Assembly: GCA_021234155.1 (NCBI GenBank)
Contig: JAJEKV010000005.1
Coordinates: 26,568,620 to 26,632,619, forward strand
Direction: 5' to 3'
Origin: Isoetes taiwanensis
Lineage: Eukaryota > Streptophyta > Lycopodiopsida > Isoetales > Isoetaceae
Length of the DNA stretch: 64,000 nt
Shown: in pieces, positions 43,620 through 53,937 of the stretch
How positions within the stretch are numbered: position 1 is the stretch's first letter
How the letters are laid out: every line of letters starts with the position of its first letter
Position numbers and translations under genes: made by a program
Notes under the pieces: generated by a model
Database searches by the model: none
The model's input: only the letters and a program-made list of their open reading frames with translations
What the model was told of the DNA's origin: nothing

Positions 43620-43890
43620 CATTCTAAAATGAGAATCTTGCAGCTTAATGACCAGAACTTGGTAGATACCATTCTAACAGGTGAGCAAATTGTCTTAGCA
43701 ATTTGGTCCTCAATTACAGTAAATTTATCTATGTACTCTACTCGAGTAATAACAACTTATCTGGTAGCATTATAGATTGTTTTTAAATAGCCCTACTCTT
43801 GCAGTCCTAGAAATTAGCAGGTGATATTCCCTCCGAATTTGCTAGCCTTTATATTCTACTTAGAACTGCCAAAACAAGATAAGTGGATGG
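43620..43890 (+). pseudogene. Decayed leucine-rich-repeat fragment (receptor-kinase-like)
   Basis: Scattered over three frames are phrases that fit plant LRR repeats: MRILQLNDQNLVDTILTG (43,629 on), SNNNLSGSIID (about 43,745), GDIPSEFASLYILL (about 43,822) and NCQNKISGW (about 43,866). Spacing is close to the 24-residue repeat. Stops and shifts between them mean this is a relic. No kinase or membrane segment found nearby. Confidence 0.45.
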
Positions 43891-46373
43891 CATTGATTTC
43901 TACTATGTATATTACTTTCCAAGCTTTACGAGTAAGAATGATCTTTTCTAAAATTATTGTCTTGCTTTGAGATGGAAGTTAACCAAACTGCGATACATCG
44001 ATGTATATGCTAAGTGGTAGTTACAAATATTTTCTCATCCACACAGTCATTGAATAAAGTCTGTACAACATATTGAATATTATAGATGGCATGAAGCTCA
44101 TTTCGTAAAACCTGCTAGATTTACAGCCAGCAACATCATAGCCTATTCTTGAAGCCTTTTCATCCCACTATCAAATTTTAGAGCCACATGATTTTCTTCT
44201 TTTTACCATTTACATCAAATTGCAAGGTCTCTGGTATTGTATGAATAATAGCATCTACATTGATTTTTCCAGTTACATGCCTACACAGTATATGGAAGTT
44301 TTCATGGCACCTAGGCATCCACGGACTTTTCAACAGTTTATTCTTCACCTTATCAATTCATGCACTTATAGATATGGGAACGAAACCTGAAGAAGCATAT
44401 TAACAATAAAATATCAACATGGTTTATTATCTTATATCTATCTGGTGTATATAGATTACAAGTATCTGATATAAAGTTCACAAAATATATTTTTAGATAG
44501 CTTTTTAAAAGGTAAGAGGAAAATATTAATATTTTGCACTTGGCATTTAGGTACAAATGTGATTTTACGCTTATGGGAGTAGTTGTGTTTGTTGCGTCTT
44601 TTGTCGTCTTTTGTCTTCTGTACCCTTCTTCCAGATTGAAATTTGGCTGCTCCCCTTCTCGGATCGCATGTTCTTATTCTAAATGACATTCCATGTGATA
44701 TCATTTATGTGATTATCCTAAAAATATATCTTGATGTTTGCAAGCCTTATAAACACGTGTCTTTTTTAAAATCCCTTTGAACAATTTCCATGCACTTTTC
44801 CAGTTATATGCCTACACAGTATATGGAAGTTTTCCGTTTTGTTGTGTCTTTTGTAGTCTTTTGTCTTCTGTACCATTCTTCCATATTCAGATTTAGTTGC
44901 TCCCCTTCTCGGCTCGCATGTTCTTATTCTGAAGCAAGCATGTGAGGGTGCTTCTCCCACATTGACCGAAGTTCAACTCCTCCAATGGTCAACCAAATAA
45001 AAGAGAAAAGATAAGCACATGTACATAAGGATACAAAAGCACTTAGATTTAGCATATGCAACTATTTGCTAAAACGATGTCTTTCTGTCCAATATAATAA
45101 AATGATTCATGGCCCATTTCTTCACAACTACCTATCGTGTCATAGATAAAACTACATGTATGATGAGGGAACTTTATAGCCATCATCTTTGGACGCAATC
45201 TTTGGAAGAATTAGTGTGTTCCCATGCCTAGGATATGCAACCATAATTTGTATGAGATCTAGGAAGTAAGAAAAAAAAAATCATCACTAAGATGGTAGCA
45301 TGAGATGTAGTCCTAAATTACCTCTTATAAATATGAGGCATCACGATGAGGGGGGCGATTTTTATCAAGCTGTAAAGAGTTTTGCAATTTAGATGCATTG
45401 AAGTCCAGGCAATAGGCATTTGAGCGCAAGAGTATGTTATGGCCTACCGTGGCTCTCTTTTCATCTTATCTTATCTTATCTTATCTTATCTTTTAATTTA
45501 TTTTCTATCCCTCATTAATTTACTTTGCAAGATCAGGCCACTCCCTCCTACAAATAGTTAATACGAAAAAATAGTCTTGAACATGCATTTGACATCACCC
45601 ATAAGGTAAATGATTAGCAGTGGATTAGTTGAGTAATGAAGCTTACAGGAATGTATCCATCGTTAAGGCATTATTTCAATTTCCGAAAATCATTGTGACT
45701 GAAAGCCATAGATTCACATCAAAAATCTACATGGTAGCCATATCAATCTAAGATATATGAACCCAGTACTGCAACTTCTCTTAGAAATAGGATACACAAT
45801 GAGATAGGCATTCAAATTCTTCTTAACTCAAAATGCTGAGCATACTCAAGAAATCTGACATCAATCAACTTCTGCTCTGCGGAACATAGAGAATGTAATA
45901 GTTGTGCATCATGTAAATCATAAAGACTTGTTAGCTGTGAACATGATGCAACTACCTATAGTAGAAACAATCAAGATTTGCAAGAATGGAAAAACGTGTT
46001 TTGATGCAGCCCATTTTCTGGCAGATCATTTGGAATACCATCATCACATTCTCGCATAAATCTAATCTAAAGAGACACATGTGAGTTTTTAAATATCTAC
46101 CAAAGCTGCAGAACATGATACTCCCCACATTCGGTATTGGTATAAGCTTTGTCGAAATGCAAATAATACATGTACAAAACATGATACAATCGACGGTTTT
46201 ACTATACCCACAAAACATTTCACAAGATTCAGGTCAATTGTCGGAGAATTCTATCATGGAGTGTTGTTAGAAGCTATTTTGAATGGAAAAAATAATGGTC
46301 GAGATCGTTGCATGGTGGCATATCCAACCATTGTGCATTGAAAGAGCAACATTTCTATTATCTATTTTAAATG
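43891..46373. other. Intergenic with local duplication and a (TTATC)5 tract
   Basis: No supported gene. A block near 44,262-44,304 ('atgcctacacagtatatgga') recurs at 44,800, and a block at 44,588-44,680 ('cttttgtcttctgtaccctt', 'tgctccccttctcgg') recurs at 44,841-44,932. On the minus strand both second blocks are open and similar (FRIRTCDPRRGA and FRIRTCEPRRGA), but they are short. (TTATC)5 lies at 45,466-45,490. Confidence 0.5.
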
Positions 46374-46517
46374 TGCCACGTGGCATCCATCTACCAGATC
46401 ATGCCACGTGGCACAATGTGGGCCATCAGTCATGATGGAGGGATCGGGGTGCCAATGCTTCCTTTTCTATTATTATAGGAACGTGTTCCTTTTCTATTAT
46501 TATGGGGACGTGTTCCT
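46374..46517. repeat. Two 12-bp G-box palindromes and a 27-bp tandem repeat
   Basis: TGCCACGTGGCA is found at 46,374-46,385 and 46,402-46,413, each a perfect palindrome with a CACGTG core. Following it, 'ttccttttctattattat' is repeated at 46,459 and 46,486, each copy ending near 'gg.acgtgttcc'. Confidence 0.9.
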
Positions 46518-46565
46518 TAGTCACTGATTGGGAATACCATACTCTTTTCTCTTTTTGCTTCTATA

Positions 46566-47178
46566 TTGGCATTCTTCCTTCGCAAGCTCTGGGATGCAGA
46601 TGCTCTGACGCGCGATAAGCTGGCACGCTATCAGCAGCAAGTCAATCCTAGGCTCACGAAAGGCCCACACCAGTACTTGTACACCCAGTTGCCCATGAAG
46701 AAGTGCACACTTATAGCTTCCATTCGCACGGGTGCACATCGTCTCCGCATTGAGACAGGACGTTGGGCTCGGGAAGCACGGGAGCAAAGGCTTTGCCAGT
46801 GTTGCCACCAGGGCGCCATTGAGGCTGAATGTCATGCCCTCCAGATCTGCCAAGCGTTTGCCCATATCCGAGTATGTTCGATTACTAGTGCCTGGTCAAC
46901 CGTCGCATGAGTTATTAAATACGGCGTCAGTGGGTCTGTTGGGGTCATATCTCCAGGAGGTTATGGATGCACGGACTCAGTTGTGTCCTCCGGGACGGTA
47001 TTGAGCTATCCTGTACAATTGTACAGCGTGGCAGCATACTTATTACTGCTAAGGTTTTTCCCTCGAAAACCCTTCCGGGTTAATCCTCACGAGAATAAAC
47101 TTGTCGCTCTCTTTTTGTTTGGGTCCCATAGGCCAATCGGTCTCCGTGGACGCTAAAAAATCTATTCTATTCTATTCT
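46566..47178 (+). mobile_element. LINE 3' fragment (ORF2 C-terminus, tail)
   Basis: 46,566-46,910 reads HRLRIETGRWAREAREQRLC, then CCHQGAIEAECHALQICQAF; the R-x-E-x-GRW ... C-x-x-C ... E-x-H ... C arrangement is the Cys-His block at the C-terminus of many LINE ORF2 proteins. The reading continues one frame over to 47,004 (QPSHELLNTASVGLLGSYLQ, ending PPGRY). A non-coding tail follows and ends in 'tctattctattctattcttc' near 47,160-47,178, likely the element's short-repeat 3' tail. 5'-truncated, as is usual for LINE insertions. Confidence 0.75.
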
Positions 47179-48388
47179 TCACTTAAGGCATTTGTGTCAT
47201 TGTTCATCATGCACATTTCGTAAAATATACATCTCATTGAAGAGGTAAATCTCATTGAAGAGGTAATGAAGATGTATATTTTTGCATATAGAATCGCAGA
47301 TATTGTATAATCAATTTGAACTTCAGTTTATAATAAAATTGTGTCAAAATGCAATCTTCAGCTTACAATAAACTTATGTCAAAATGCAAGTTATATTATC
47401 TATCAAGTTTTTGACACAACATCTATGTTATCTACATTCGCTAGTTGAGGTGATAAGATTCTTGGATGTGGACGATATAAAAATCACAAACTTGAGACAA
47501 AGATTTTGATCAACATTATGAATCATTGAGAGCCAGCTTTATAAGTTAACCAGCACGTTCCTAACTTTTAATCTGCATATCTCCCATCCCAAAAAATCCC
47601 TTAGTTTAATTTTTTTATATCAGGAACTCCAGCGTGATCTTATATGCTAGTTAAAAAAATTCTGCTGCTAACCCCAGCATTCTGCAACCCAATATAACCG
47701 GAAATTTTTTATTCCATGTATTATTAATCAGACCATGTATTTTAGTAGTAGCCTAAATGCACCTTAAATCTTCAGTCCCATGGCTATATAGCTGCTATAT
47801 TCAAGCAGTCGGGAATAAGATCTTCTATTAAAGTATATCTGGAGCAACTGACAGAGCTAATTACTTAGAATCTAAACATCTATAAACCAAGTTGGCCAAA
47901 ACTATACTGCTGCAAACATGTCGGCATAATGTTCTTAAGTTTCCAACCAACCCATTATCTTAAAGAGCCCATCATCATTATCTTATTTCTACTACCTCCC
48001 TTTACTTCAGAATCAACATGTACAGTAGAAAATTATAGTCTAACTATTTCATCCAATAATACTGGAGTTATAGTAATAACAAAGTATAAATGTCTGCCTT
48101 TATTTCATTATTTCAACTTTGTTAAGGTTTATAACCACTACCTTATTCACACATATATGATTGCTTGCCGTGTCTTACTTCAGATGCACACTGCATGGTA
48201 GTTGCATAACCACTATTTTTTCAGATAGAGATGCATAGTTGGGACTGGCCATATTGTTTTGGAATTTGCTGGCGTTTTTAATGGGTCCAGGAGGAAGTGC
48301 ATGTCTTTCTTCCTGAACATCTAGCCCTGGTTTTTGAAGTGCAGTTATCATGTAATAAACATGGTCACTCTGAAGAAGAATCATTCCA
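47179..48388. other. Intergenic, no gene seen
   Basis: AT-rich. The right end (from about 48,330) is the 3' flank of the minus-strand gene that follows and is included in the 1.03-kb duplication. Confidence 0.45.
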
Positions 48389-49278
48389 CTATGGCAATCC
48401 TATCTCTCTGCAAAATTCAAATGCAAATATAATTAGTAAATATTTCAAGGTTTGAAAATATGCGTCTAGCCAAATACATACTGCCAAAAAAAAGGGCTTA
48501 TTGATAGAAATAAATAAGACTGGGCTTGCTATTGCCTGGCAATAGGTTATGCACAGATAGAGTAGTGAAATGAAGAATTGATTTAAGTATCACCTTTGAT
48601 TGTCGAATTTCAGGAATTGCCAAATCATTGCAGCTCTGAAGAAAACCTCTTCAATTAAATATTGAGCATGTTCTTCATCCAAGAACTTCTCCATGAACCA
48701 CTTCACATCGAGTACTTTCTGCAAACATTTGAAAACCACGTTCAGCACTTGAGGATATGATTATATACCTCGTTTGCATTGAGGCCATGTCTGTAGCATA
48801 GATCCTCCCCTAGATAATAGACCTATCAATCCAAAAATAGAAAGGAGGTCATTACCAAGGATTAAAATTTGCTTGAGAATTCCCACATATTTTTGCACAC
48901 TCTGTGCTTGCAAAATTATATACTCTTTGCTTCAAAACCCTTCATATTCTAATTCGTGCTGCTGAGTATGTTCCCAATTTTGTTTCTGACTTCTACACAG
49001 AGACCACTTAATAACCTTTGCAAAGCATATTTGTGCGAAAAGAAGTTAGAAAGGATTTAGTACTAACCTGGTGTATACATAAGAAATTGAAGCAAACGTG
49101 TCTTTAGGAAAACGACACCAATCAAGCATTGACCATTCCCAAATCCCACGAGGGCAGCCTTACCAACTAAGTCTGCATGTAAACAATTCGAAATCCTGTC
49201 TTGGCCAGTGCACACAACATTGCACATTCTTAACCGAAAAAATATAGGCTTTAAAAGATTGGCCATCTGCTGCGCTAT
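48389..49278 (-). CDS. 3' exons of an unrecognised intron-containing gene
   Basis: Minus strand. Exon at 48,769-48,822 reads VYYLGEDLCYRHGLNANE (acceptor GATTGATAG, donor GAG/GTATAT). A 50-base intron follows. Exon at 48,594-48,718 reads KVLDVKWFMEKFLDEEHAQY and LIEEVFFRAAMIWQFLKFDN (acceptor ATGTTTGCAG, donor AAAG/GTGATA). A terminal exon (48,389-48,407) gives the last residues and TAG. The two main exons join in phase 0 and look strongly coding. A further candidate exon upstream (49,068-49,278 or a shorter form ending at GTAAGG, reading AYIFSVKNVQCCVHWPRQDF) does not join in phase as I read it. The helical, aromatic-rich protein is not one I recognise. 5' exons are absent from the window or lost. 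May be a fragment. Confidence 0.5.
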
Positions 49279-49359
49279 CTGCAAAGCCCACCGAACATTG
49301 ACTAAAGAATAAAGAATGTTCCATGTTAGTTCTGCCTGAAGCCTCTGCTCATCTAACCC

Positions 49360-50080
49360 CTGGTTTTTGAAGTGCAGTTATCATGTAACAAACATGGTCA
49401 CTCCGAAGAAGAATCATTCCACTATGGCAATCTATCTCTCTTCAAAATTCAAATGGAAATATAATTGGTATCTAGCCGTCTAGCCAAATACATACTGCAA
49501 AAAAAAGGCTTATTGGTAGAAGCGAATAAGACTGGGCTTGCTATTTCCTGGTAATAGGTTTATGCACAGATAGAGCAGTGAAATGAAGAATTGATTTAAG
49601 TATTACCTTGATTGTCGAATTTCAGGAATTGCCAAATCATTGCAGCTCTGAAGAAAACCTCTTCAATTAAATATTGAGCATGTTCTTCATCCAAGAACTT
49701 CTCCATGAACCACTTCACATCGAGTGATTTCTGCAAACATTTGAAAACCACGTTCAGAACTTGAGGATATGATTATATACCACGTTTGCATTGAGGCCCT
49801 GTCTGCAGCATAAATCCTCCCCTATATAGTAGACCTATCAATCCAAAAACAGAAAGGAGGTCATTACCAAGGATTAAAATTTGCCCCTTGAGAATTCCCC
49901 CATATTTTTGCACACTCTGTGCTTGCAAAATTATATACTCTTTGCTTCAAAACCCTTCATATTCTAATCTGTGCTGATGAGTATGTTCCCAATTTTGTTT
50001 CTGACTTCTGCACAAAGACCACCTAATAAGCTTTGCAAAGCATATTTGTGCAAAAAAAAGTTAGAAAGGATTTAGTACGT
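49360..50080 (-). pseudogene. Truncated duplicate of the 3' gene segment
   Basis: The block 48,327-49,075 is repeated here at an offset of about 1,034 bases ('ctggtttttgaagtgcagtt' at both starts). Exons correspond at 49,781-49,834 (VYYIGEDLCCRQGLNANV) and 49,607-49,730 (KSLDVKWFMEKFLDEEHAQY and on). The second exon has lost one base before its donor, and cysteine and glutamine replace Tyr and His in the first. The copy stops exactly where the inverted-repeat element begins (50,081), so it lacks the upstream exon. Confidence 0.8.
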
Positions 50081-50713
50081 GTTTCCGAGATATCTTATGA
50101 ATGTAGATTACGTGCTGGACTATACCTGTCCTCTAAACAAGACTACAAGAATGCCATGCTGCTATAAGGTCCTTAACACTTGACTCATAAGGACATTAGA
50201 AACTTGGTTGGATTGTAGCGTCCTTTCTAGCATATATTTACACAAATATGCCAACTACTATATCATGTTTCTTTTGTCCAACTACTATATCACAACATGA
50301 CACTCAAATATATCATTGACAAAAAGGAATCTGAATCTAGTCCAGCCTACACCAAATGTGCTCGCTATTACACATTCCTCGTGCATTGTTTTGCGATTTT
50401 AAGAATATTTCCTTTCATCTGTTGACAATCGCATTTATTTGAGTGATAACCAAGCACGTAAAGAACAGTTAGGTGCTGTTCTGCCCCCTCGTCCAACCGT
50501 ATCCCGCCACGTGGCCATTTTTTGGCACACTTTCATTTCCAGAAAGTACACTAACAAAATGTTCAATCTTTTTGTGGAAATTCTCTGCTCCAGCCAATAG
50601 ACTGTTGACACGTGGCGCGCAGAACATCACCTAACTCTCCTCCACGTTATAGGGAAGCCCATTTAGTGGGCTTTCCTATATACGTAATCTACATTCATAG
50701 GATGTCTCGGAAA
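50081..50713. mobile_element. Non-autonomous DNA element with about 32-bp terminal inverted repeats
   Basis: Left end GTTTCCGAGATATCTTATGA (to 50,113, ...TAGATTACGT) matches the reverse complement of the right end (50,682-50,713) with two differences. Length about 633 bp; no transposase. Inside are a direct repeat ('ccaactactatatca' near 50,258 and 50,278), CACGTG near 50,510 and 50,611, and a small hairpin (GCCCATTTAGTGGGC, 50,657-50,671). A target duplication could not be settled; 'acgtg/gcgtg' flanks are possible. Confidence 0.8.
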
Positions 50714-50782
50714 AAATAGCGTGTGTAGAAAGAATGCTTCATGACGTGATATAGAAACACAATAGTATAATCAACATCTGCC

Positions 50783-50854
50783 ATCAGAGTGGCGCAGCGG
50801 AAGCGTGGTGGGCCCATAACCCACAGGTCCCAGGATCGAAACCTGGCTCTGATA
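50783..50854 (+). tRNA. Initiator tRNA-Met (CAT)
   Basis: 72-base cloverleaf: acceptor ATCAGAG pairs with CTCTGAT, anticodon loop CCCATAA with CAT in the middle, and the T-arm loop ATCGAAA, with A in place of T54 as in eukaryotic initiators. GGG/CCC pairs flank the anticodon loop as expected. No intron. A TTTTT terminator for RNA polymerase III follows at about 50,874. It looks intact. Confidence 0.97.
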
Positions 50855-50913
50855 TCAGGGTGCAAGCTTCCCCTTTTTAAAAAATGTTGCACTTATATTT
50901 GTTATTGTCAAAG

Positions 50914-51208
50914 GTAGACATCCCAGCAGAAGACCGATTACAAAGCTTATATTCTTCTGTTAAACGTATTGAAAAGATTTTGCACAGTCGTCTTGCCTTA
51001 GAAGCAAAATGGAGTGCCCTGGCCATCATATAGTTTTATGTTTCCAACCCGGATATCTTTCCAGAGAGGCCAGGTTGCTCTAAATTTGGCATCCCAGTCT
51101 TTTAATATGTATCAGTTGCTTCTTGAATTGTTCATCACTGAACAAAAAGATGTTATTTCTCCCATCGAAGCTGAATACGAAATCGATGAGGCAAAAGAAA
51201 GAGAGTAG
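50914..51208 (+). pseudogene. Unrecognised coding-like fragment, one frameshift
   Basis: 50,914-51,033 reads VDIPAEDRLQSLYSSVKRIE and KILHSRLALEAKWSALAII, then stop. One frame over, 51,041-51,208 continues with SFQRGQVALNLASQSFNMYQ and ends PIEAEYEIDEAKERE before TAG. The two parts look like one helical protein broken by a one-base shift near 51,020-51,040. Possibly one exon of a relic gene. No family recognised. Confidence 0.35.
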
Positions 51209-51320
51209 CATATCAGATGTGATCTTTCTATACAGTAGAAAAATTAGGGGCGTTCTTTGATAATTAAGTAAAATACAGGGGCATTTTCACAAATAATGCA
51301 ATTACGTCTTTTTGTTATTG

Positions 51321-51600
51321 GCCTGATATCAGGGTGCAAGCTTCCCTCCTTTTATTATGCCTTTTGTAATAAAATGGCCCGATTGGGTTTATAAACTTTG
51401 CCCAACTCTGTTTGGGCTGGAATCGGCTCCTTTTACTATGCATTTTCCCTCATTTTACTATGCCTGTTGTTTTTAAGCCATTCTTACCAAAGAATTTCTG
51501 GGGAATCGGCTCTGTTTCCACTTTTGTTTTTTTGCCACTTTTGTTTTTCTGGGCAATTCTTACCAAAGAATTTGTGAGGAATCGGCTCTGTTTCCATTAC
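51321..51600. repeat. Copy of the tRNA 3' flank, then a 75-bp direct repeat
   Basis: 'ctgatatcagggtgcaagct' (51,323 on) repeats the last bases of the initiator tRNA and its 3' flank (50,848-50,871). Then 'attcttaccaaagaatttct' (51,481) recurs at 51,556 with 'ggaatcggctctgtttcca' following in both. Confidence 0.9.
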
Positions 51601-51836
51601 GAAACCAATCCTTTTACCACGGTGTTTGTGTGTTTGGCAATTTTAAACAGAACTTTACTAGAATTTCATAAGCATAACCTTAAAGAACGCTGTATGTACA
51701 TAAAGGGGCCGACCAACTGCAATGCAAATCATTGTAATCTCATAGCCTGGAGCAGAAAAACCCCATAAAATCTTCTTTTTGTTGGTTTCTTTGAATTCCC
51801 TCTTAAAGTCGGTGTAACGAAACAAACAAAAGAAAC

Positions 51837-51909
51837 GCCGACCGTGGGACTCGAACCCACGACCACGTGGTTAAAAGCCACGCGCTCTACCAAACTGAGC
51901 TAGGTCGGC
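51837..51909 (-). tRNA. tRNA-Lys (TTT)
   Basis: 73-base cloverleaf on the minus strand: GCCGACC acceptor pairs with GGTCGGC, D-arm TAGCTCAGTTTGGTAGAGC (A box), anticodon loop CTTTTAA with TTT, T-arm GGTTCGAGTCC (B box). No intron. The 3' side has TTTT (complement of AAAA at about 51,829), a polymerase III stop. Intact by eye. Confidence 0.97.
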
Positions 51910-53937
51910 TTGTTAAAATTTGTAACTTAATAATTAATATGCATGCTAAATCAGATAAGGCGCTATTTTTTAATAAAGCATGCAATATCGAGACACATCT
52001 AGAATATTTTATGTCCAGGGTCCGAAGCAATCCCAACTAGGCAATTCAAGTGTTTGCTCTTCATGGAATACTGCAAGCTTTTTCTTTGAGAAACGATCTT
52101 CACATGCCAACACTCTTATTTATTGATAAGGTTCCATAGTTCCTAAAACATCTAGTATGAGCATTATGTAACAAGCCTAAGTAGGGTTTGAAGAATATAG
52201 ATAGTATACAATTCACATTTATCTAACGTTAATTAGTATCATACATTTATCAGGCATGAACATGAATATTCATATACTATTACCGTCATCATCTAGAATC
52301 GATCAATTGAAGTCATGCCTCCTCTAGAACATTGTGTTGAACTCGGCATGGAACTGAACCCCAACTGAACAAATCATTATTTGTTCTACTGTATAAGATC
52401 TATCTACCTACCTACCTACCTACCTACCCATCCATCTATTAATCGTTGTTATTAATGTCAGAACCACGTCTAAAAGATGCCATTCTACATTTATATAATG
52501 CAACAATCTTAAATACAATTTTGGCCATGGGTTTTTTATAATATAAACAGGAATAAGACTACGATAAAAGTTGGGTCGAAATTTTTGACATCGATGAATC
52601 TAGTATTGGCATGTGGCATCGCCTCCATCGCAGAATGAAATTTGGGTCTGCCATTCCAGACTTCCCGTTTCTAGCCAGTTGAACTTTGTTCCCTTCTTTT
52701 TGAGTTGCCCGTAGGGAATACCATAGGTATAGGAATAGTAGTGAGGAAGCAGGAATATCTGTATAATATCTTAAATAGACAATGGAGATAGCGAGACAAG
52801 CTAGAATATCTACAGAATATCTTAAATAGATGTTCTGAAATAAGACTTAAAATAAAGATTCCAAAGCCCCACTTACTTTCTAAATTGAGTTTCAAACGGA
52901 TATTCCTTGAAAAGCAATTTGCATGGCTTGCATGTATTTGAAATTGCATAAAGAATAGATTGTGGTAGATAGATGGTAGATCAAGAAGAATTCGATAACG
53001 AAGCAATTGGGATTCAGACTAGAAGATCCAAGGTTCATCAATCCATTATTTTCTTTGGTAGATAGTCTTCATCCAGATCATGGGATCATGCAAGGTGCTC
53101 AGAGCCCTCAAACTGATCAGGCTATAAATTTGTTTGGATAATCCAATCTTCTATGCATGATAACTTACTTTGCTTCTGCAACAAGTTTTTTGCCACCGCC
53201 TGCCAGGATCCGTCATTCTTGATGCATCTTCTCTTATTTCAGACGAAAAAATCGAGTTCTTTATGACTAGATCCTTTTTTCTGATTCTGCAAATCCAAAA
53301 TTGTTTTTTCTTCCTTTGTTTTCTTTTCTTTTTTCTCCTTTCATGCGGACAATTTTTGATGCGACACCACCCTTTTTTCTTTCTTTCTTTATTTGTACAT
53401 CGATTATAACGAACTTGGGCACATCTGGAGTTACCTACCTTCGGGATCTTGTTTGCTATCCAGAAATGACCTTTTTGTATGAGTCATGATCATGCATCCA
53501 TTTTTTACTGTCTTGTTGATCACTACAGAAACGTCCATTCCATAACTTTAAGACCAGTATATGGATTCTTTATGGTTTAGACTTCAATAAGACTTTTTGC
53601 ACAACCATAATGCCATAACGTAAAAGGATAGCAGTAGAGCAACAAGCTGCATTACTTTCTCGGCTAAAAATCTTAAGAACTAATATATTGTAGTTATAAC
53701 ATGGAGAAATTTGGAAGTGGATGGCAACCCTCCATGCACAACACCTTGTTTTTGAAGAATGTCTGTGGGGTATACCTTGTTTTGAAATTTTTAAACTAAC
53801 CTAATAGAAAGTGAGAGCTCTAATGGTTGGAAAGCTGTCTCGTTGAGCTTTCCATTGGTGTATGGCATCAGCTATTTCAGCACCTCTAGCTATTCCGGAT
53901 TGCAGCACTTCTCTTTCGGTCTCCATGACAAACCCTG
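51910..53937. other. Intergenic, with (TACC)6
   Basis: No supported gene. (TACC)6 lies at 52,405-52,428. 53,280-53,400 is T-rich and opens meaningless Phe/Leu frames. The last few hundred bases may be the 5' leader of LINE-C. Confidence 0.5.

Noticed and set aside
44456-44960. Two similar minus-strand frames (FRIRTC.PRRGA) as a small gene family
   Set aside because: Short, each ends within a local DNA duplication, and the rest of the duplicated block is non-coding.
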